Below, in pieces: positions 14,914 through 46,100 of a stretch of 64,000 nt of DNA. Where the stretch lies: the NCBI GenBank assembly GCA_020086605.1, contig JACBWW010000023.1, forward strand, positions 3,777,825-3,841,824, given 5' to 3'. The translations under genes and the position numbers were made by a program. Each line of letters begins with the position of its first letter. Position 1 is the first letter of the stretch. The notes beneath the pieces were generated by a model. It made no database searches. It was not told where the DNA came from and saw only the letters and a list, made by a program, of their open reading frames with translations. The DNA is from Lanius collurio. Lineage: Eukaryota; Chordata; Aves; Passeriformes; Laniidae.

Positions 14914-16646
14914 TCAGACTCATTCTGCAAAAGCCAGGAAGGTAATTATTGAGCTGTAATACAGAGCCATGCAGTTAATCTTACACAGATGATGGGAGAG
15001 CGACCTAACTATGACTACAGAATGACTCTTGGCAGCATAATCTGCATGTGATCAAACAAACAACAGGTTCATAGGATGAAATTTGTACAATTCATTGCTA
15101 AACAAGCACTATCTCAAGTCTCAAGTTCACTTTATGCTTTATTTCACTGAGAGAAAAGAATTCCATGTTCACCACATGCATTCAAAAAAGGATAGTGGTA
15201 TACAGGCACTTTGACTCAAACTGGCCTCAAATGCTGCCCATGTAACTCCTGGGCTTTAAAACCATTTATCAGAAGTGGTTTGAGTAATTTTTAGTCACCA
15301 AAGGGAAAAAAAATAAAAGAAAAATGAATTACACTGGCTGTTCTATTTTGAGACAGCACATGTGAGACATTCAGTACACACCATCTCAGGTTAGTGTTGA
15401 ACTCTGTGTGTATGTACCTGTGTTATAACCCCAGGAGAATCCTAAATTAAGCATAACCCAACCAACTATCTGCAGGCCAAGTCTAGAAGACATTCCCCCC
15501 CATCTTTGCATCACACATGCCAGAGAGCCATTTCTTGAACAGAACAAGCTCCATTAAAACAACCCCTCTGCCAAACACTTCAACCCTGGAAGGAGATGAC
15601 AGGACTGGATCCATGCTTTGCCTTGCACATGGCACACAACCCACTTGGATCAGGAGGACGGGGGAGAGAGGAAGTGCAGAGGGAGTAGGACTGACTGGTG
15701 CAGTTGTCATAACTATTATTAACAAATACATTTTGCAGTAAGGTGCAAATTCTTTAAAGCACAGGTGTCACTGAAACCATTCTCCCCAAGACAGTTATCA
15801 GATCTTTCTTTTGTTAGGACATTCACAAAACATTCTCCTTGCAAGATGCCAAGATCCATAAGGGCTGAACAGAGATTTCATCTTTGAAACAACTTCACCA
15901 GAAGTAACAGCCAAGGCCAAAAAAAGCCCCCACCACTGACCAGCTGTCATTCATCCTGGCATCTGAAGAACATTTACTTTCTACCAAATACAAACTTCCA
16001 ATTTCAAGCCCAGTTGAAAGAATTTCTGGCACAGAAGTCACTATGTCAATACATATCTAGAAATTGTTCTTTTACTCAATAAATTGTATATTGTTAAAGA
16101 AGGATTACCAGTTACTTATTTCTAAAAATAAGCCACTTAACCAACTTAGAGGCAAACCTAAAAACACACATTTCAAACAAAAGAAGCAACAATATTAACT
16201 GGAAACACCACTTTTTGTAGTCTTTCAGTGGGAAGAAGGAAAGAAGAGAGACAATAAAACAGGCCAATTATCCTGTCATTTTCAGATTCTTTCATGTAAA
16301 TTTGTCAAGTGAAATACAGAGGTTATATGCAAAATGATTTTCCTACTTACTTTTCAGACACAAAGAAGAGTTTGTCTGTCTGAAAGCCCCATCATCTTGC
16401 CCATTATTCATTAGTTTAGCATTAATTTCTGTTATCTGCTAAAATCATTACGGCTGCATTGACAACACCAGTAACTCAACTTAACACTCAATACGTTGAA
16501 ACTTCCAGATATAAGACAATTATTGCAATACAATTTTATTAATAGAAACACAGCTTCACTAATATATATTAATAAAGAAAAATCTTTATTTCAAATGAAC
16601 ATTTAACACAGATTGTAAGTCAAAACAAACCTTAACAGTGACTTAC

Positions 16647-34643
<17,997 letters not shown>

Positions 34644-34678
34644 TCACGCCCGCCCCCTCGCCCCCAGCTCTCGCTAAG

Positions 34679-34697
34679 ACTACAACTCCCGAGAGGC
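34679..34697 (+). promoter_or_regulatory. ZNF143/THAP11 (SBS) element in RANBP10 promoter
   Basis: The bases actacaactcccgagaggc match the SBS consensus ACTACAAYTCCCAGCATGC at most positions, including the full ACTACAACTCCC core. It lies about 150 bp upstream of the RANBP10 start codon. Confidence 0.75.
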
Positions 34698-34794
34698 CGC
34701 GCAAACAAAGCCCCGTCCCTCCCCCCGGCGCGCTGCTCGCTGGGAACCGTGTCCCCCTTCCGCTCCACTCCCATCAGCGCCGTGGGGTGCGGAG

Positions 34795-34813
34795 ACTCCC
34801 ATTCCCAGCGTGC
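34795..34813 (+). promoter_or_regulatory. Second SBS-like element
   Basis: actcccattcccagcgtgc matches the SBS consensus at about 16 of 19 positions, with an intact TTCCCAGC-TGC half. Confidence 0.65.
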
Positions 34814-34970
34814 TCCACGGCAACGCGGCGCCCAAGTGCCGCCCCGCTCTTGCAGGCGCCCACCGGCCGCCTCCGCGAACGGGCCGGTTTCGGCCGCCGC
34901 GCGGCGCCCGCGCGTCAGGCGCTGCGTGGGCAGCTAAGGCGGCGCGGGAGGGGGTCCTGCGGGCGTGGCC

Positions 34971-34984
34971 GTTGCCATAGCGAC
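34971..34984 (+). promoter_or_regulatory. RFX X-box-like palindrome
   Basis: gttgccatagcgac fits the X-box form GTTGCC-AT-RGYNAC, an imperfect inverted repeat bound by RFX factors at ciliary gene promoters. It lies just upstream of the plus-strand ATG at 35,007. No ciliary gene follows downstream in the window. Confidence 0.6.
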
Positions 34985-35006
34985 GGGTAAACGGAGCGCG
35001 CGCGCC

Positions 35007-35093
35007 ATGGCGGCCCCGGGGCTGAGGGACGAACCGAGCGCAGCCACGGGGGCTCCGGCAAATCCCAGCACCCGGAATAACCGGCGGCTCTGA
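35007..35093 (+). other. Small 28-codon ORF downstream of the X-box
   Basis: A plus-strand ATG in strong context (gcgcgccATGG) opens a 28-residue frame rich in Ala, Pro and Asn that ends in TGA at 35,091-35,093. There is no obvious splice donor inside it and no family resemblance. It could be a leader ORF of a divergent non-coding transcript, a relic first exon, or chance in a CpG island. Confidence 0.25.
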
Positions 35094-36730
35094 GCTGCGA
35101 GGGCACGGAGGAGGGACCGCGGCTGGCCCGCTGCAGCTCACAAAGGCTCCGTTGGTTCTCAGCTGGATCCATGGGGATGTACAGTCTTTGTATATATATT
35201 TTTTTCATCTATGTCTTGAGAGTACAGTAAAAAAACTGAACTCCTGCTGTGAAGCCGCAGCCAGCAGGAAGAAAAACAAGATCGCTGAGCTGACTTATAC
35301 TATGAGTTCATTCTTCTTTATATTACACACTTAATTCCATGTTTCCATTCTTTTTCCATGTCTCCATAGCAATAAACAGGCCCTTGTTATCATTCCAAAC
35401 CTATGACCGTCGGAGCAACTGGAGACCTACTTAAGGAAAGAGCTGCAGTCTCTTGACCTGACTAAAGAGAGCTCCCAGCAACTGAAGTTATTGGTCTGAC
35501 AAAAGGTTCTCTTGACAGTATGATCTTCTGTTACTTGAGAGAATATTTATATAGTTATATATTTAGGTATATAGTTATAATATATGTATTTATATATCTG
35601 TACAAGCCAAAGTTTGATACAAAAAGTTACAACCTCTGAGACTCCAGACTGCCAAAGAGGTATCAACTGTTTGAAATACATCCAGTCTAAGGAAAAGGCT
35701 CCAGTGAGTTGAAGAATTCCTATAAAACATCCAAACCTGCTGGCAGCCCACTAGTATGACAAGGCAGCAGGTGCAAAGCACTGTCCCCTCCCATTCCTCC
35801 CCTTGGGAAGATGCACCTTCTTATGAGAAGGAAGTGAACTCTGACACACACTGGAGAAGGGGATCCCATTCATGCAGGACATGCAGACACCTACTGCTCC
35901 CAGCAGAGCTTCTCAAAGGACCCTTTCCAACACTTCAGTCACACTGTATCAGCAAAAAATGCTCTTTGTGGTATTAAAGCAATTATGTTAATCTGTGCCC
36001 TTTGGATCGGCATTGCCTGCTGAAGAGATTTTAACTCTATTGGCCATCATGTCCTTCAGTGTTGTGCAAAACCTGTTTAACTTCCAAGTGCTGCTGCCAG
36101 GAGCTGGGTTGGATTTCCAGGAGTCCCTACAAGTGGTGCCATTTGGCTGTAGTTTTAGGAAGCTATACTGCACACACAGCACAGCCCAGAGAGAAGGATC
36201 CATACTTGCAGTGGGGTTTAGGACAGGCTCAGGATGGGGAGAAACAACTCATGTCACACTGACTTCCCAGAAGGACACTGAAGGGAAAGTTCAATACCCA
36301 TCTCCACCCCTCCGAAACTGGTAGGTGTGACAGGCATTATTCTTTCCCAGCTTCTGAATTGTTTTACAAAGTCACAGTCCTTGGCACGCTTTGCTGTGTC
36401 AGACCCCGTTCCTAGTGTGGTTTAGGTTCACTGGAAGCAGTACAATAATACTCAAGAGTTCTGCCTATGTGAGGAGGACGAGGGAGCCCAGCACGAAGGA
36501 GCTGTGCAGCAACTCCCTGTACAGGAACACCAGCGAAAAACAAAGGGACACCATGGCTCCCACTGGGAGCAGAGCAACAGAAACCACACAGGTGTGTCAA
36601 ACACAAACACCTGGCTGGCATGAAGAGCACCAACACAGCTAAACACCTGTTAGGAACATTTTGAACATCACAATGCAGGAGCCTCTCAGCTCACTGGCAT
36701 AAGCAGCTTTGGCATCACAAAGAATACAGG
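35094..36730. other. Intergenic interval between RANBP10 and CENPT
   Basis: About 1.6 kb with no recognised coding exon. It includes an AT-rich tatata stretch at 35,535-35,600. In human, TSNAXIP1 lies between RANBP10 and CENPT; I see none of its coiled-coil exons here. Confidence 0.7.
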
Positions 36731-36736
36731 TAACAT

Positions 36737-36742
36737 TTTATT
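36737..36742 (-). terminator. Probable CENPT poly(A) signal
   Basis: tttatt on the plus strand is AATAAA on the CENPT strand, ~254 bp past the stop codon. It is the first canonical signal downstream of the CDS. Confidence 0.55.
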
Positions 36743-36995
36743 TATCTGAGCTGTACACGTATTCAAAGGTAACATAGAAAAATATGGATAGTCAAATTAC
36801 TTGTGACAAGGGCTGGTGAGGCCAGCAGGGTGGTGTGGTGGCCACAGCACAACCTGCCTCCACTCAGGAGAACATCCAGCTGTCGTTGCCTGATTGGTTA
36901 TGTGTGGAAAAGCATCACCTGGAGCAGTGACATGGAACAATCCACAGCCAGCCCCTGGGAGCATCTTCTCACCCACACAGGCCATCACTGCACCT

Positions 36996-37119
36996 TCACT
37001 TGGAGGGGATCACTTTATTTCCACTCACAGCAACTGGAATCAGGAGCTTCCGGTACTCCAGAGGGAGGTAATTCTCTATCAGCACATTCAATGGCATCTT
37101 GTCTGTCACCAGCCTTTGC
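36996..37119 (-). CDS. CENPT: CENPT last coding exon (histone fold end)
   Basis: Encodes QRLVTDKMPLNVLIENYLPL, then EYRKLLIPVAVSGNKVIPSK and a TGA stop at 36,996-36,998. The acceptor is a pyrimidine-rich tract ending aaag. It begins with one base completing the Arg of MRR in the preceding exon. Confidence 0.96.
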
Positions 37120-40100
37120 CTTTGTCCAAAAGGAGAGCAGAGAAGAAACAAGAGTTGTTAGTGAAATGTGTTTCCATTCGATGTCAGAGTAAGGTTTTCT
37201 TGCTGTGATGTTTCTACATCTAAGAGCTGAAATTCTCTGGCTGCTTGTGACAAACAGCTCTAGACTCATGTTTGCTGGCAGCTTCTCAGCTCCTGTGCAT
37301 GGTGCAATGCCAGGATTGCCCACACAGCAGAGCAGACCCAGAGGGTTCCTGCAGACCAGCTTCCCACAGAACTCCCCACTGTTTACCGTGGGGATATTCA
37401 TCTATATTGATAAGGACCAAAGTAGAGGCTCACTGCTTTTTAAATTCACAATCCACCTACCATAGGATAAATTCTACCATTTGAAGACATGCACAGAATG
37501 ATGTGACAGAAGGAAATAGCTCAGTACACAGATTTTTTTAGTCACAACTCAGAGGTGGTTGGCATTTGCCAACTGTGTAGGCCATGTAGTTTTCCAGTAC
37601 ACCATTTAGCTGACTGGCCTGAAAAAATCAGCATCTCCCAGTTTTGTAGACAGAAAAAAAGTGCAGCATTTATTCGCACTTTCTGTGTGGAAGGAACAGA
37701 AAAACTGTTCTTATGCATGAGCCAGCAACAATTCCTGATCTTTTTAGAAGGCAGTAAAAAAGCATAAAGACACCTAGAACAAGGTAAAACAACAAGTATG
37801 TGGAATTCTCAAACCAGTGCAACTAACCCATCGTGCCTCCTGGCCTGCTCATACCAACCTCAGCACATACCTGTCAGGTGGGAAAATAAAATCTCTGGAT
37901 CAGGACAGCAATAGACTGTTCTTTTTAAGCAGCAGCACCAGCACTACCTACAGAGGCCCATGCAAAGCTCATGTCATCAGTTGTGCCCTGCACTATCCCC
38001 CAAGTGACTTTAACATCACATTTGAAACTCTTCCAGTGGAGAGCAAGAACAACAACCTGGAGTAATGACTTTAAATAAAAAGTGGTGGATTACTTCAGGC
38101 CTTACAGAGTTTTACAGTGGGCTTCTGAGCCAGAAATAAATCCCTTGTGTTCTGGTAACAAAACAAAGTGAATTCAGGCAGGAGATGGGGTAGCTGGGGG
38201 AGTCCAGAGGACAGAGCACCAGTGAGGCAGCTCTGAAAACAGCTCTTCCAGGTTGCTGTTCAGGAATGTCACTGTTATGAGAGGCCAGCCCTGGCTGCCT
38301 GGGCTGGAGGCTTCTTCTCCTGCTCTGGAGAGGAACTGTCAGTTTGGATCCCAGTATCACCTTGTGCAGCAGCAGGAAGAGGTGTATTTCATTTGAAAGA
38401 GCAAATCACCAAAACAGACAGCAGGACATGTGAAAATGCTCAGTGAGAGCTGCAGGTGCTTTTAGCAAAGAGATCACTCAAGCATGCAAACAGAGCAGCC
38501 CAGCCTCCCTCTTAAAATTTCTCTACTTTTTCTACTCATTTCCCAGACATTACTGCTTCACCCTTATACAAATCCCTCTCCTCTTGGTTCCTCAGATGAC
38601 TCCTTGCACTCACAACCCTTCACTACTTCCTCTTGCTTCTCCACCACCACTGTCACTGTCCACGGATGCCTCCTGGGACAGAAGTGGCCTCACACAGGGT
38701 AAATCTCAGGATCCCACATTTACTGTGCAAACACTGCTGGTGCACACCCTAGCAACAACCAGGTGTTACTGGGCTGTCATAGCACCACCAACCACCACTG
38801 CAGATTAGTAACAACCCTTCCATCCATTACCTTCTCATGAGGACTTCCAGGTCAGCTGCCTCCACTGTCTTCCTCCCTGCATGGTGGGCATAAGCTGCCA
38901 GATCACCACTCAGCTGCTTGAAGTATCTCTCAGAGCTGAGGGAACAATGATGAGGGAAGTCAAATCAGACTGAAGCATGTGAACACCATCTACTCACCCA
39001 CTTCTGCAGGGCAAGTTGCACTGGAGCTGCTCGTTGTGCAGGTCACAGCCTGCCAGGGAAAGCTGGGGGAGAAGAAACTCTCCAGCCCACGGACAAAGCT
39101 TGGCTTCTCAGCTCAGGCTCCCTGGAACTTCAGTGCCAAGACAGCTGTGAAACAGCTGCACATCTGACAAACAGAACCTTTCCCAAACTTCCCACACATG
39201 CAGGAACAGGGGCGGACACCAGTGAGAGAGAAATCAGCACTGAGGGTCAGACTACTGGCTACTGCAGTGACACTGTTCAAGAAATCCACAGATTTTACTC
39301 ATAAAGGCAACAAGGTAGAAGGATTCCAGTGAAACACCCTCACTGAGCTCAGCACAATGACCATTGTCCAGAGCCATCCTGCACATGGAAATGGATAATT
39401 ACAAGACTGTGACTGGTACAATTTGCTGGGACAAAATCCAGATGCTCCTGCAAGGCTACACTGATCAGATATCCACGTAGCAGCCCAAAGCACTTTACAC
39501 ATTTCTGCCCCTATTTTTATCAGGCTTCCCAGGACTCTTTCCAACTGAAGGGTGAGGGCTGTCAGCTTGTGAGAAGCACTCCAAACAGATTTATTACTTC
39601 AGGAAATAAAGAAAAAAATCCCAACACTAAAAATCATGGAAAGAGCAGTTTGTTGCTACTTACCATTTTTCAACAACTTTGAATGCATCTCTGGTCACTG
39701 GCATTTTAACAAAATGTCTGAATATCTCCTTTATCAAATTCCTTGGCATTTGAGGCTCACGTGGTATCCTCTGGGATGTTTTCAATCTCTTTGGAACTGT
39801 CTTACCCTGCAACAGCTGCAGGGGAGACCTTTGAGAGAAACTGAAAATTCATACATTGAATGAACAAGGCCAGGGGAGAGGCAGAGAACACCAGGCTGAG
39901 TTTGGAGAAACCCTAAGCTGAACTGGAAGGGATAAGAACTATCTTGAGCTCTTCACTCTTTCTCCCTCCCAATTCTTCAAAACTCTCATGCCCAAACAGG
40001 GCGGTTTGCAAAGAGTTCCTTTGATTCCAGCATGCTCACATAACACACTGCCAGCAAACTGGAGTCCTCTCCAATACATGAATGCAGTTTCCACTGCATC

Positions 40101-43100
40101 CCTGTAGTATTCCCTTTCCAGTAGTGCACAAAGTTTGAGGCACCACAAGTCACCTCTGCACCTGTGGACAGAAGAGGCTGCTTTGCAGGGAATCCTTCTG
40201 CACTATTAAGAACTTCAGTGGGGGCTTTTTTGGTTGGTTTCGGGGTTTTTTCCCCCTCTTAAACAAGACTGTAAGTCCTAAAGAAAGTTACATTTGTCTT
40301 CCATTCTAAAATAGAAAAAATTGTAATATAGAAGGGGTAAGTGAAATCCATGGATCCACTCAGTATGTAATTGGAAAACAACAGAAAAGAAATGGAACCT
40401 CAGGCTAGCACATGCAAAATGCTCAGAGAGAATATGTGGATCACTTAACTCTCTCCAGTCCACCTGTATGTGGGCACGAGAATTTTGTCTTCTGTTTATT
40501 GATTTCTAATTAAGAGGGTGCAAATGTTAACTAATTTGGAGTAATGCAGAGGACAGGTTCACTTTCTGCCTCTAGGAGAGCTTCATTCTATAGTCAGCAC
40601 ATGGCAACTGCACACAGCTTTAGGCTTCTACAGTCAATACAAGTGTGCCATTCCATGTCATCAGTGTCTTGACAGCTGTAATTGCCCCTCTTCTGCAAGG
40701 GCCCCTGCATCCTGTATGGGAGTCCATGGCTCTGGAGTAGCCTACCAATTGAAAAACTCCTAGGAAAAGTTTTGGCCTTCAGCACAAGAAAATATTACAA
40801 GAATGTTCAATGGAAAGCCTTAAGGCATCAGACCTGCTCTGGAAGAGCACTGACTTTCACTCAATTCACTCCAAACTCAGCTGCTACAGCACTGAAAGAA
40901 CCAAAGCCTTCAGAGCAGCTGGCAAAGCCGGGCTCTGCTCTCCCCACAGCCCCACTTCTGCCAGGCCACTGCTGGACATGGCTTAGGCTTACCTGGGAGC
41001 AGCAGATTTTGAAACTTGTGGAGTTGACAGCAGGAGGTTGTTGGCTGGAGCACGGACAAACGCAGGAGTCTTCATGGAAACCTCTGGGGAAAAAAGTACT
41101 TGAGGAACTGAAGTCTCTTTCCAGAGCTCCTGGAGAAAGCAGTGCTGCTGCAGCAGACAGAAACCCAGCCACCTCCCGACAAGCCTGGTCCTGGTCACAC
41201 TTCCTGTGCTCTGGCTGTGTCACCTTGAGCCAGCACAGCTGCTGGCTGCTGCAGTGCCACCCCCACAGCTCCTGCCACACAGGCTGGTGGCTCCCCTCAG
41301 GCCCCTGTGCTGGCCCAGCTAGCTGGGCAGGCTGCAGGGACACACACACTCAGGGCCAGGCTGCAGGGGCTGATGGCTGGGTTAACTTAGGTTGCCACAA
41401 AGCTGCAGCCTTTTTAACCAAAGCAAACTTCAAAGTCTACAAGCTCCCTCTTTGTCATCTTGCTAAGCCACTGGCAAATTCTCCTGAACAAAGGGACAAG
41501 CTGAGCTACAGACTCACATTATAAGGGTCAGAATATAAACTTCTCCCTGTTTGCAGATTTCCAGAACTCCCTCCAGGCAAGGCTCCTGTTACTAGCATCT
41601 CACATGTTCCCTGCTATGAACCCATAGCAGTTTCCTCCAAGTCTAACATCCATTGTCTAACTTCACTCTTGCACTTAACAAGGGAGAGCAGGAAAGAAAA
41701 CAATGTTAACAGAAATACTGAGCAGCTTCTTGTCTAGAAGAGGAGTGATCATACAGGGCTTCTTGCCCAAGAGCTTCATTTGGAAGAGGAGTGCAGCCCA
41801 ATATCCAGCCTATCTGGTGTCAACTTCCCAAAGATCCCTTAAAAGAACTTGGACACCTGTTCTCTTAGAGAAACCAAGCCAAGCTACTAGAGGCTTCAGA
41901 GAGTTAAACTTCCCAGCTGAAAGGGTCAGAAATCTCTCAGAGAAAGCAGGGCTGGGTGAAACTACTGTGGTTGCCTGCATTAGTTTCTTCTGCATAAACA
42001 TTTCTGTGCACTGGAGGTACAGGGAGCAGGATGTAGGGAAAGCAATTGGTCACGCTGAGGTTTCCAAGGCAAGATTTATGACAAAAGGACATAATTCTTT
42101 TCCCTTTTCTTCTTTCCCTTGTCCAATGACACCTGTATGGTGCTACTCTTACTGTTCCACCCTATCAGCGAGATCAGCAGCCAGATCTTTCCAACTCTTC
42201 CTACAGCTCTGTACAAGATAAGCATATTAACACAACTGTAGACACCCTAAGAACACCTACAGCTTTTCTTGTGGCTATCAGTTCAATTGTTATGTTTGTG
42301 CACACTGCACATATACACACAGACATAGACATTTTCATTACAGCTGAATATGCCCAAAATTTTAGCAATGGGGTTTTAGGATGTCCTTTGTTCAGCTTTG
42401 TACTTCAGGATGTATTGTTTTTCAAAAGTCTAAGACCAGTTGCAAGAAACATCACTAAAATACATTCTGGGCATTCTCAAACATGGCCTTGATCAAAGAG
42501 AACTCAGTCTGATGTATTTGCTCTTCCAAAAAGCATCAGCACTCTCAGGCCCAACTGATACAATTTATAAAGAACTGTTTAGAAGCAGACACTTTCTCTC
42601 AACTTTCTAGAAAACCAGGCTACCACTTTTGTTAACTGGAAACTAACCTGTAACTACACATACAAAATACAGGGTTCTAAATTAGGTTTCAAGTCTGAAG
42701 TCACATAAATGGCTGCAGAAACACCAATGCAATGGTAAGACATTAAAAACTGGCATGAAATTAGGAGTCAGGAAGGAAAGAACAGACTGGGGGATATCCC
42801 AGTGGGATAAACCCACTTTGCACTCAGTTTCATCTGTTTTGAGCACTTCCATTACCTTCACCTCAAAAAGTACAAGATGATCTTGGTCTCTGAAGCAGCT
42901 GATGAGCCCTAATGATCTGGCCCTAGAAACAGCAGCCAACAGTTTCCTTCCCCTGGACTCTCTGATGGACTAAACAGTTAATAACATTAACTTCTGCTGT
43001 TCTTCAGTCAAGGTGGAAAAAATCCTCCAACCGCCTTCTGCTACTGCTGCAATAGCTCCTTACCTTGACTTGCAGGATGTCCAGCTTCATCCTCAGCAGG

Positions 43101-46100
43101 CTCTTCCACTGAATTCCACTCTAGCATGATAGCCTGGTCCTGTAGTTCATCTCCTGGTTCATCAGCCTCATCTAGTGGAGTCATCCCAGGTTTATCGAAT
43201 GAGGAAAAGGCACGAGAGTGCCTGCCCAGACTTTCAGCTCCAATGCCTCTGGTAATCTCATGTTCTAGATTTCCAAAACAGGAAAAACAAAGCCCTGAAA
43301 CAAGTACCTTTGCTTGATTCTGGAACTTCCACTAATAAATTTTAATCAAAGAAACCTACTGTAACTATACATTTCTAAACACTACCACCAGTACAATTTT
43401 GTTTTCCCTTAAAATAAAATGCAGTCTTTCAGCTTAAAATGACAAAATTGATTTGATATTTCCGCAGTAATTAGCCCAGATTCTACAATGCAAAGGAAAT
43501 TAAGTCTCTGTCTCAGCACTGATGCCAGTCATGCAGCACGAGAGATCTCTGGCACCACGGAGAGCTGTCAGCATCAGAGGTGTCCTCACCAGTTCTGGGA
43601 GAGCTGTGGGCTCCAACACTGCCTTCTGCCAGTTCCTCTCCTGCGGAAGGAGCCATTTCTGTTTTACTTCTGCTGTCCTGTGCTGGAGTTATCTGCAATT
43701 CTGCTTTTTCAGCCAGTTTCTTCTTCGAATGTTCAGAATATCCATCACTTTCACCATAAGCTGCAGCTAAAATAAGAAATTCTATCATATATCTTACCTA
43801 CAAAAAAAAAACCCAACCAACCACCAGCACACAATTTAACCACCACTAGAATTTATTTGTGATAAATAAACTCGGCCATAAGCTGTGAATAAGAAAAGCA
43901 GATGCAGTCCCCTTTACAGCTCAGAAATGCCCAACTTTTCCTGTTTGCTCCACAGCTATCTAATTAGGGGCACGTCAGATCCCGATGAAGGAATTTTACT
44001 TACAGTAAGCAGAGCTCCTCCAGATCTGCCCTCTCTGTGGCTAGTCTCAATTTTGGTGATTGTGTGAAAGACCAATTTCTTTTCCTTTAAATCTAACAAT
44101 ACCTGGAGTTTGTGCTCAGATTCTCCTCCTCATTTCCTCCGTTTTTCTAAATAAACAATTTTGTAAGAGATATATTCCATTACAAAGAGAAGAGAGCCTA
44201 GAGTGGTTTTAACCATTCTGGACAAGCCTCTGGCAGGCAGGATGAGAAATACACAGGCACATGACTTGCTTGTGTTTAAAACACTTGAGCTACTGACTAC
44301 TGAAGTATTCCTTTTTCCTTTGTACTACATACACAGTCCACATATCTGTTACTACGTAGCTCAGTTAAGCAGAAAACCACACAAGTAATTACTTTGAGAA
44401 AACTGGGCACTCTCATAATGCTGTCACTTGATGAAGGGTTTGAAAATCTTGGCTGAGTCCAGAACCAAAAGCTGTCAAACTGCACTTTTATCATCTTATC
44501 CAGTGACTGGGAGTTTTCACACTTGAAAGTTCAAGTGTGGCAAGGCCTTGTACTTTTGGGACCCCAATCCCAAGTGAAGGGCACAAAGAAATCTGGCCAA
44601 AGGTGGTGCAAAAATCAGTTAAACACTCTCACTAACCAGAATATTGGGCTGCTTACATCAACACAGGGCCTAAAGGGAAGTGAAATATTAACTAGCTTAG
44701 ATTAGCCAGATGTATTCTTTGCCAAGAGAGAGCTCTTCGTCTTTCCTATGGGAAGCCAAAACATATGAACCTCTATTCCACTTCCAGTCACAGCCCACCT
44801 TTATAGAGCTTGTCTAGAAATGTTGAATTCCAATATGTTACGTACAACTAAGTCTTATTTTACTCTGCAAGTCACCTGAAAAACTCTGTTTAAATCAGAT
44901 TATACTCCATTCCCTTTCTACACTCACAGCACTTCTTACCCTCTTGGAATATCTTTTCCTGATCCACTCCATTCACTGTATTAATCATCTCTTCTTCTGT
45001 ATCACTTATTTCTAGGTCTTCAATTATTTGGGACACCACTTCTCTCAAAGACATGCTGGAAAGATTTAGAGTGACTGGGGAGTCCAAATATTTACTTGAA
45101 CTTCTGGAGGATAGGGAGGAGTTCCATCTATAAACAGCTAGAACAGATCATTAATGTGTCTCCTGGTAGCTTTTTAAACTTTCTTTTAGCTTTCCTGGTA
45201 AATAAAAAACCAAGCAGGGAGAAGAAGACACACAATAAACACTTGTGCATACTTGAAGCAGTTTAGGGAGTTTGCACTGAATCTTAGGAACCAGTTGGAA
45301 GAATCCTTGCAACTGTTTTTCAGTTGACACCGAGGAGCAACAGTGACAGCAGCCTCCTGTGGTAAGGCAGGAGAACTAAGTCACTACTAATTTCTGCCAT
45401 GAATGCCTTATTAACTCCAGTGTTTTAAAGATATGCTCATTCCCCCACATCTTCCTCTCATTTGATCCAGTCCCCTGTTCCACATCCTCCACACTTTTCT
45501 CTGCATTATCTATCCCTTTGTCCAAAAAATGCCTGCTATTGAGCTCCTCTGAGCAATTAACCTTTTTCTGTTGATTCCTTCCCCTGTCCTTTCAAAACAA
45601 CTTTGCCTGGTCCAAGCAGTATGAGGAAAATGTGTTCCCATTTACACAACGAGGACTAGGTCAGGGAAATGAATGCCAAAAAAAGATACCAGACACCTGG
45701 CAAACAACAGGAATTGCAAAGTGTTGGTACAGAGTGAGCAGGGAGGCAACTGCCTCTGTCCAAGGATTTTTAAGGCCCTGGAGACAGTGAAGAGGTTGGC
45801 TGTGACCAATAAGTGAGCACATCACAGTGAAGGTCTGGACTACAAACTTCCAGATTCCTTCTACGCCTGTCTACATGTCCTACATATTATCTCCTTATTT
45901 TTTGTGATCAGTTTAGAGTGCCCACTTCTGGGGTCCCAGTACAAAGGAGAGGTGGACCCATTGGACAGTCCAGCAAAGGCCCACCAGGACAGTTAAGGGA
46001 CTGAAACATCTCTCCTAGAAGTAAAGGCTGAGAGAGCTGGGACTGTTCAGCCTAGGGAAGAGAAAGCTCGGGGCAGATCTTACCAATATACACAAGTGTC

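Larger units (their letters stand above)
1..16646 (-). other. RANBP10 intron 3 (partial, >16.6 kb)
   Basis: The sequence left of exon 3 runs to the window edge without the next SPRY exon. It carries simple repeats (3,649-3,776; 5,693-5,719; 13,686-13,738; 14,897-14,913), a CR1 3' end at 12,448-12,510 and a 25-bp tandem duplication at 5,217-5,266. I found no other exon or RNA gene; short open frames here look like chance. Confidence 0.75.
37120..43063 (-). other. CENPT 3' introns
   Basis: Introns between the last exons: 37,120-38,830, 38,936-39,663, 39,829-40,992 and 41,084-43,063. No nested gene or clear mobile element seen. The long plus-strand open frame at 40,682-41,524 is antisense to the exon at 40,993-41,083 and has no family features. 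Confidence 0.75.

Noticed and set aside
40682..41524. 280-codon plus-strand open frame within CENPT
   Set aside because: Antisense to a verified CENPT exon and its introns; composition (Trp, Cys, His, Ser scattered) shows no domain and no splice or promoter context.
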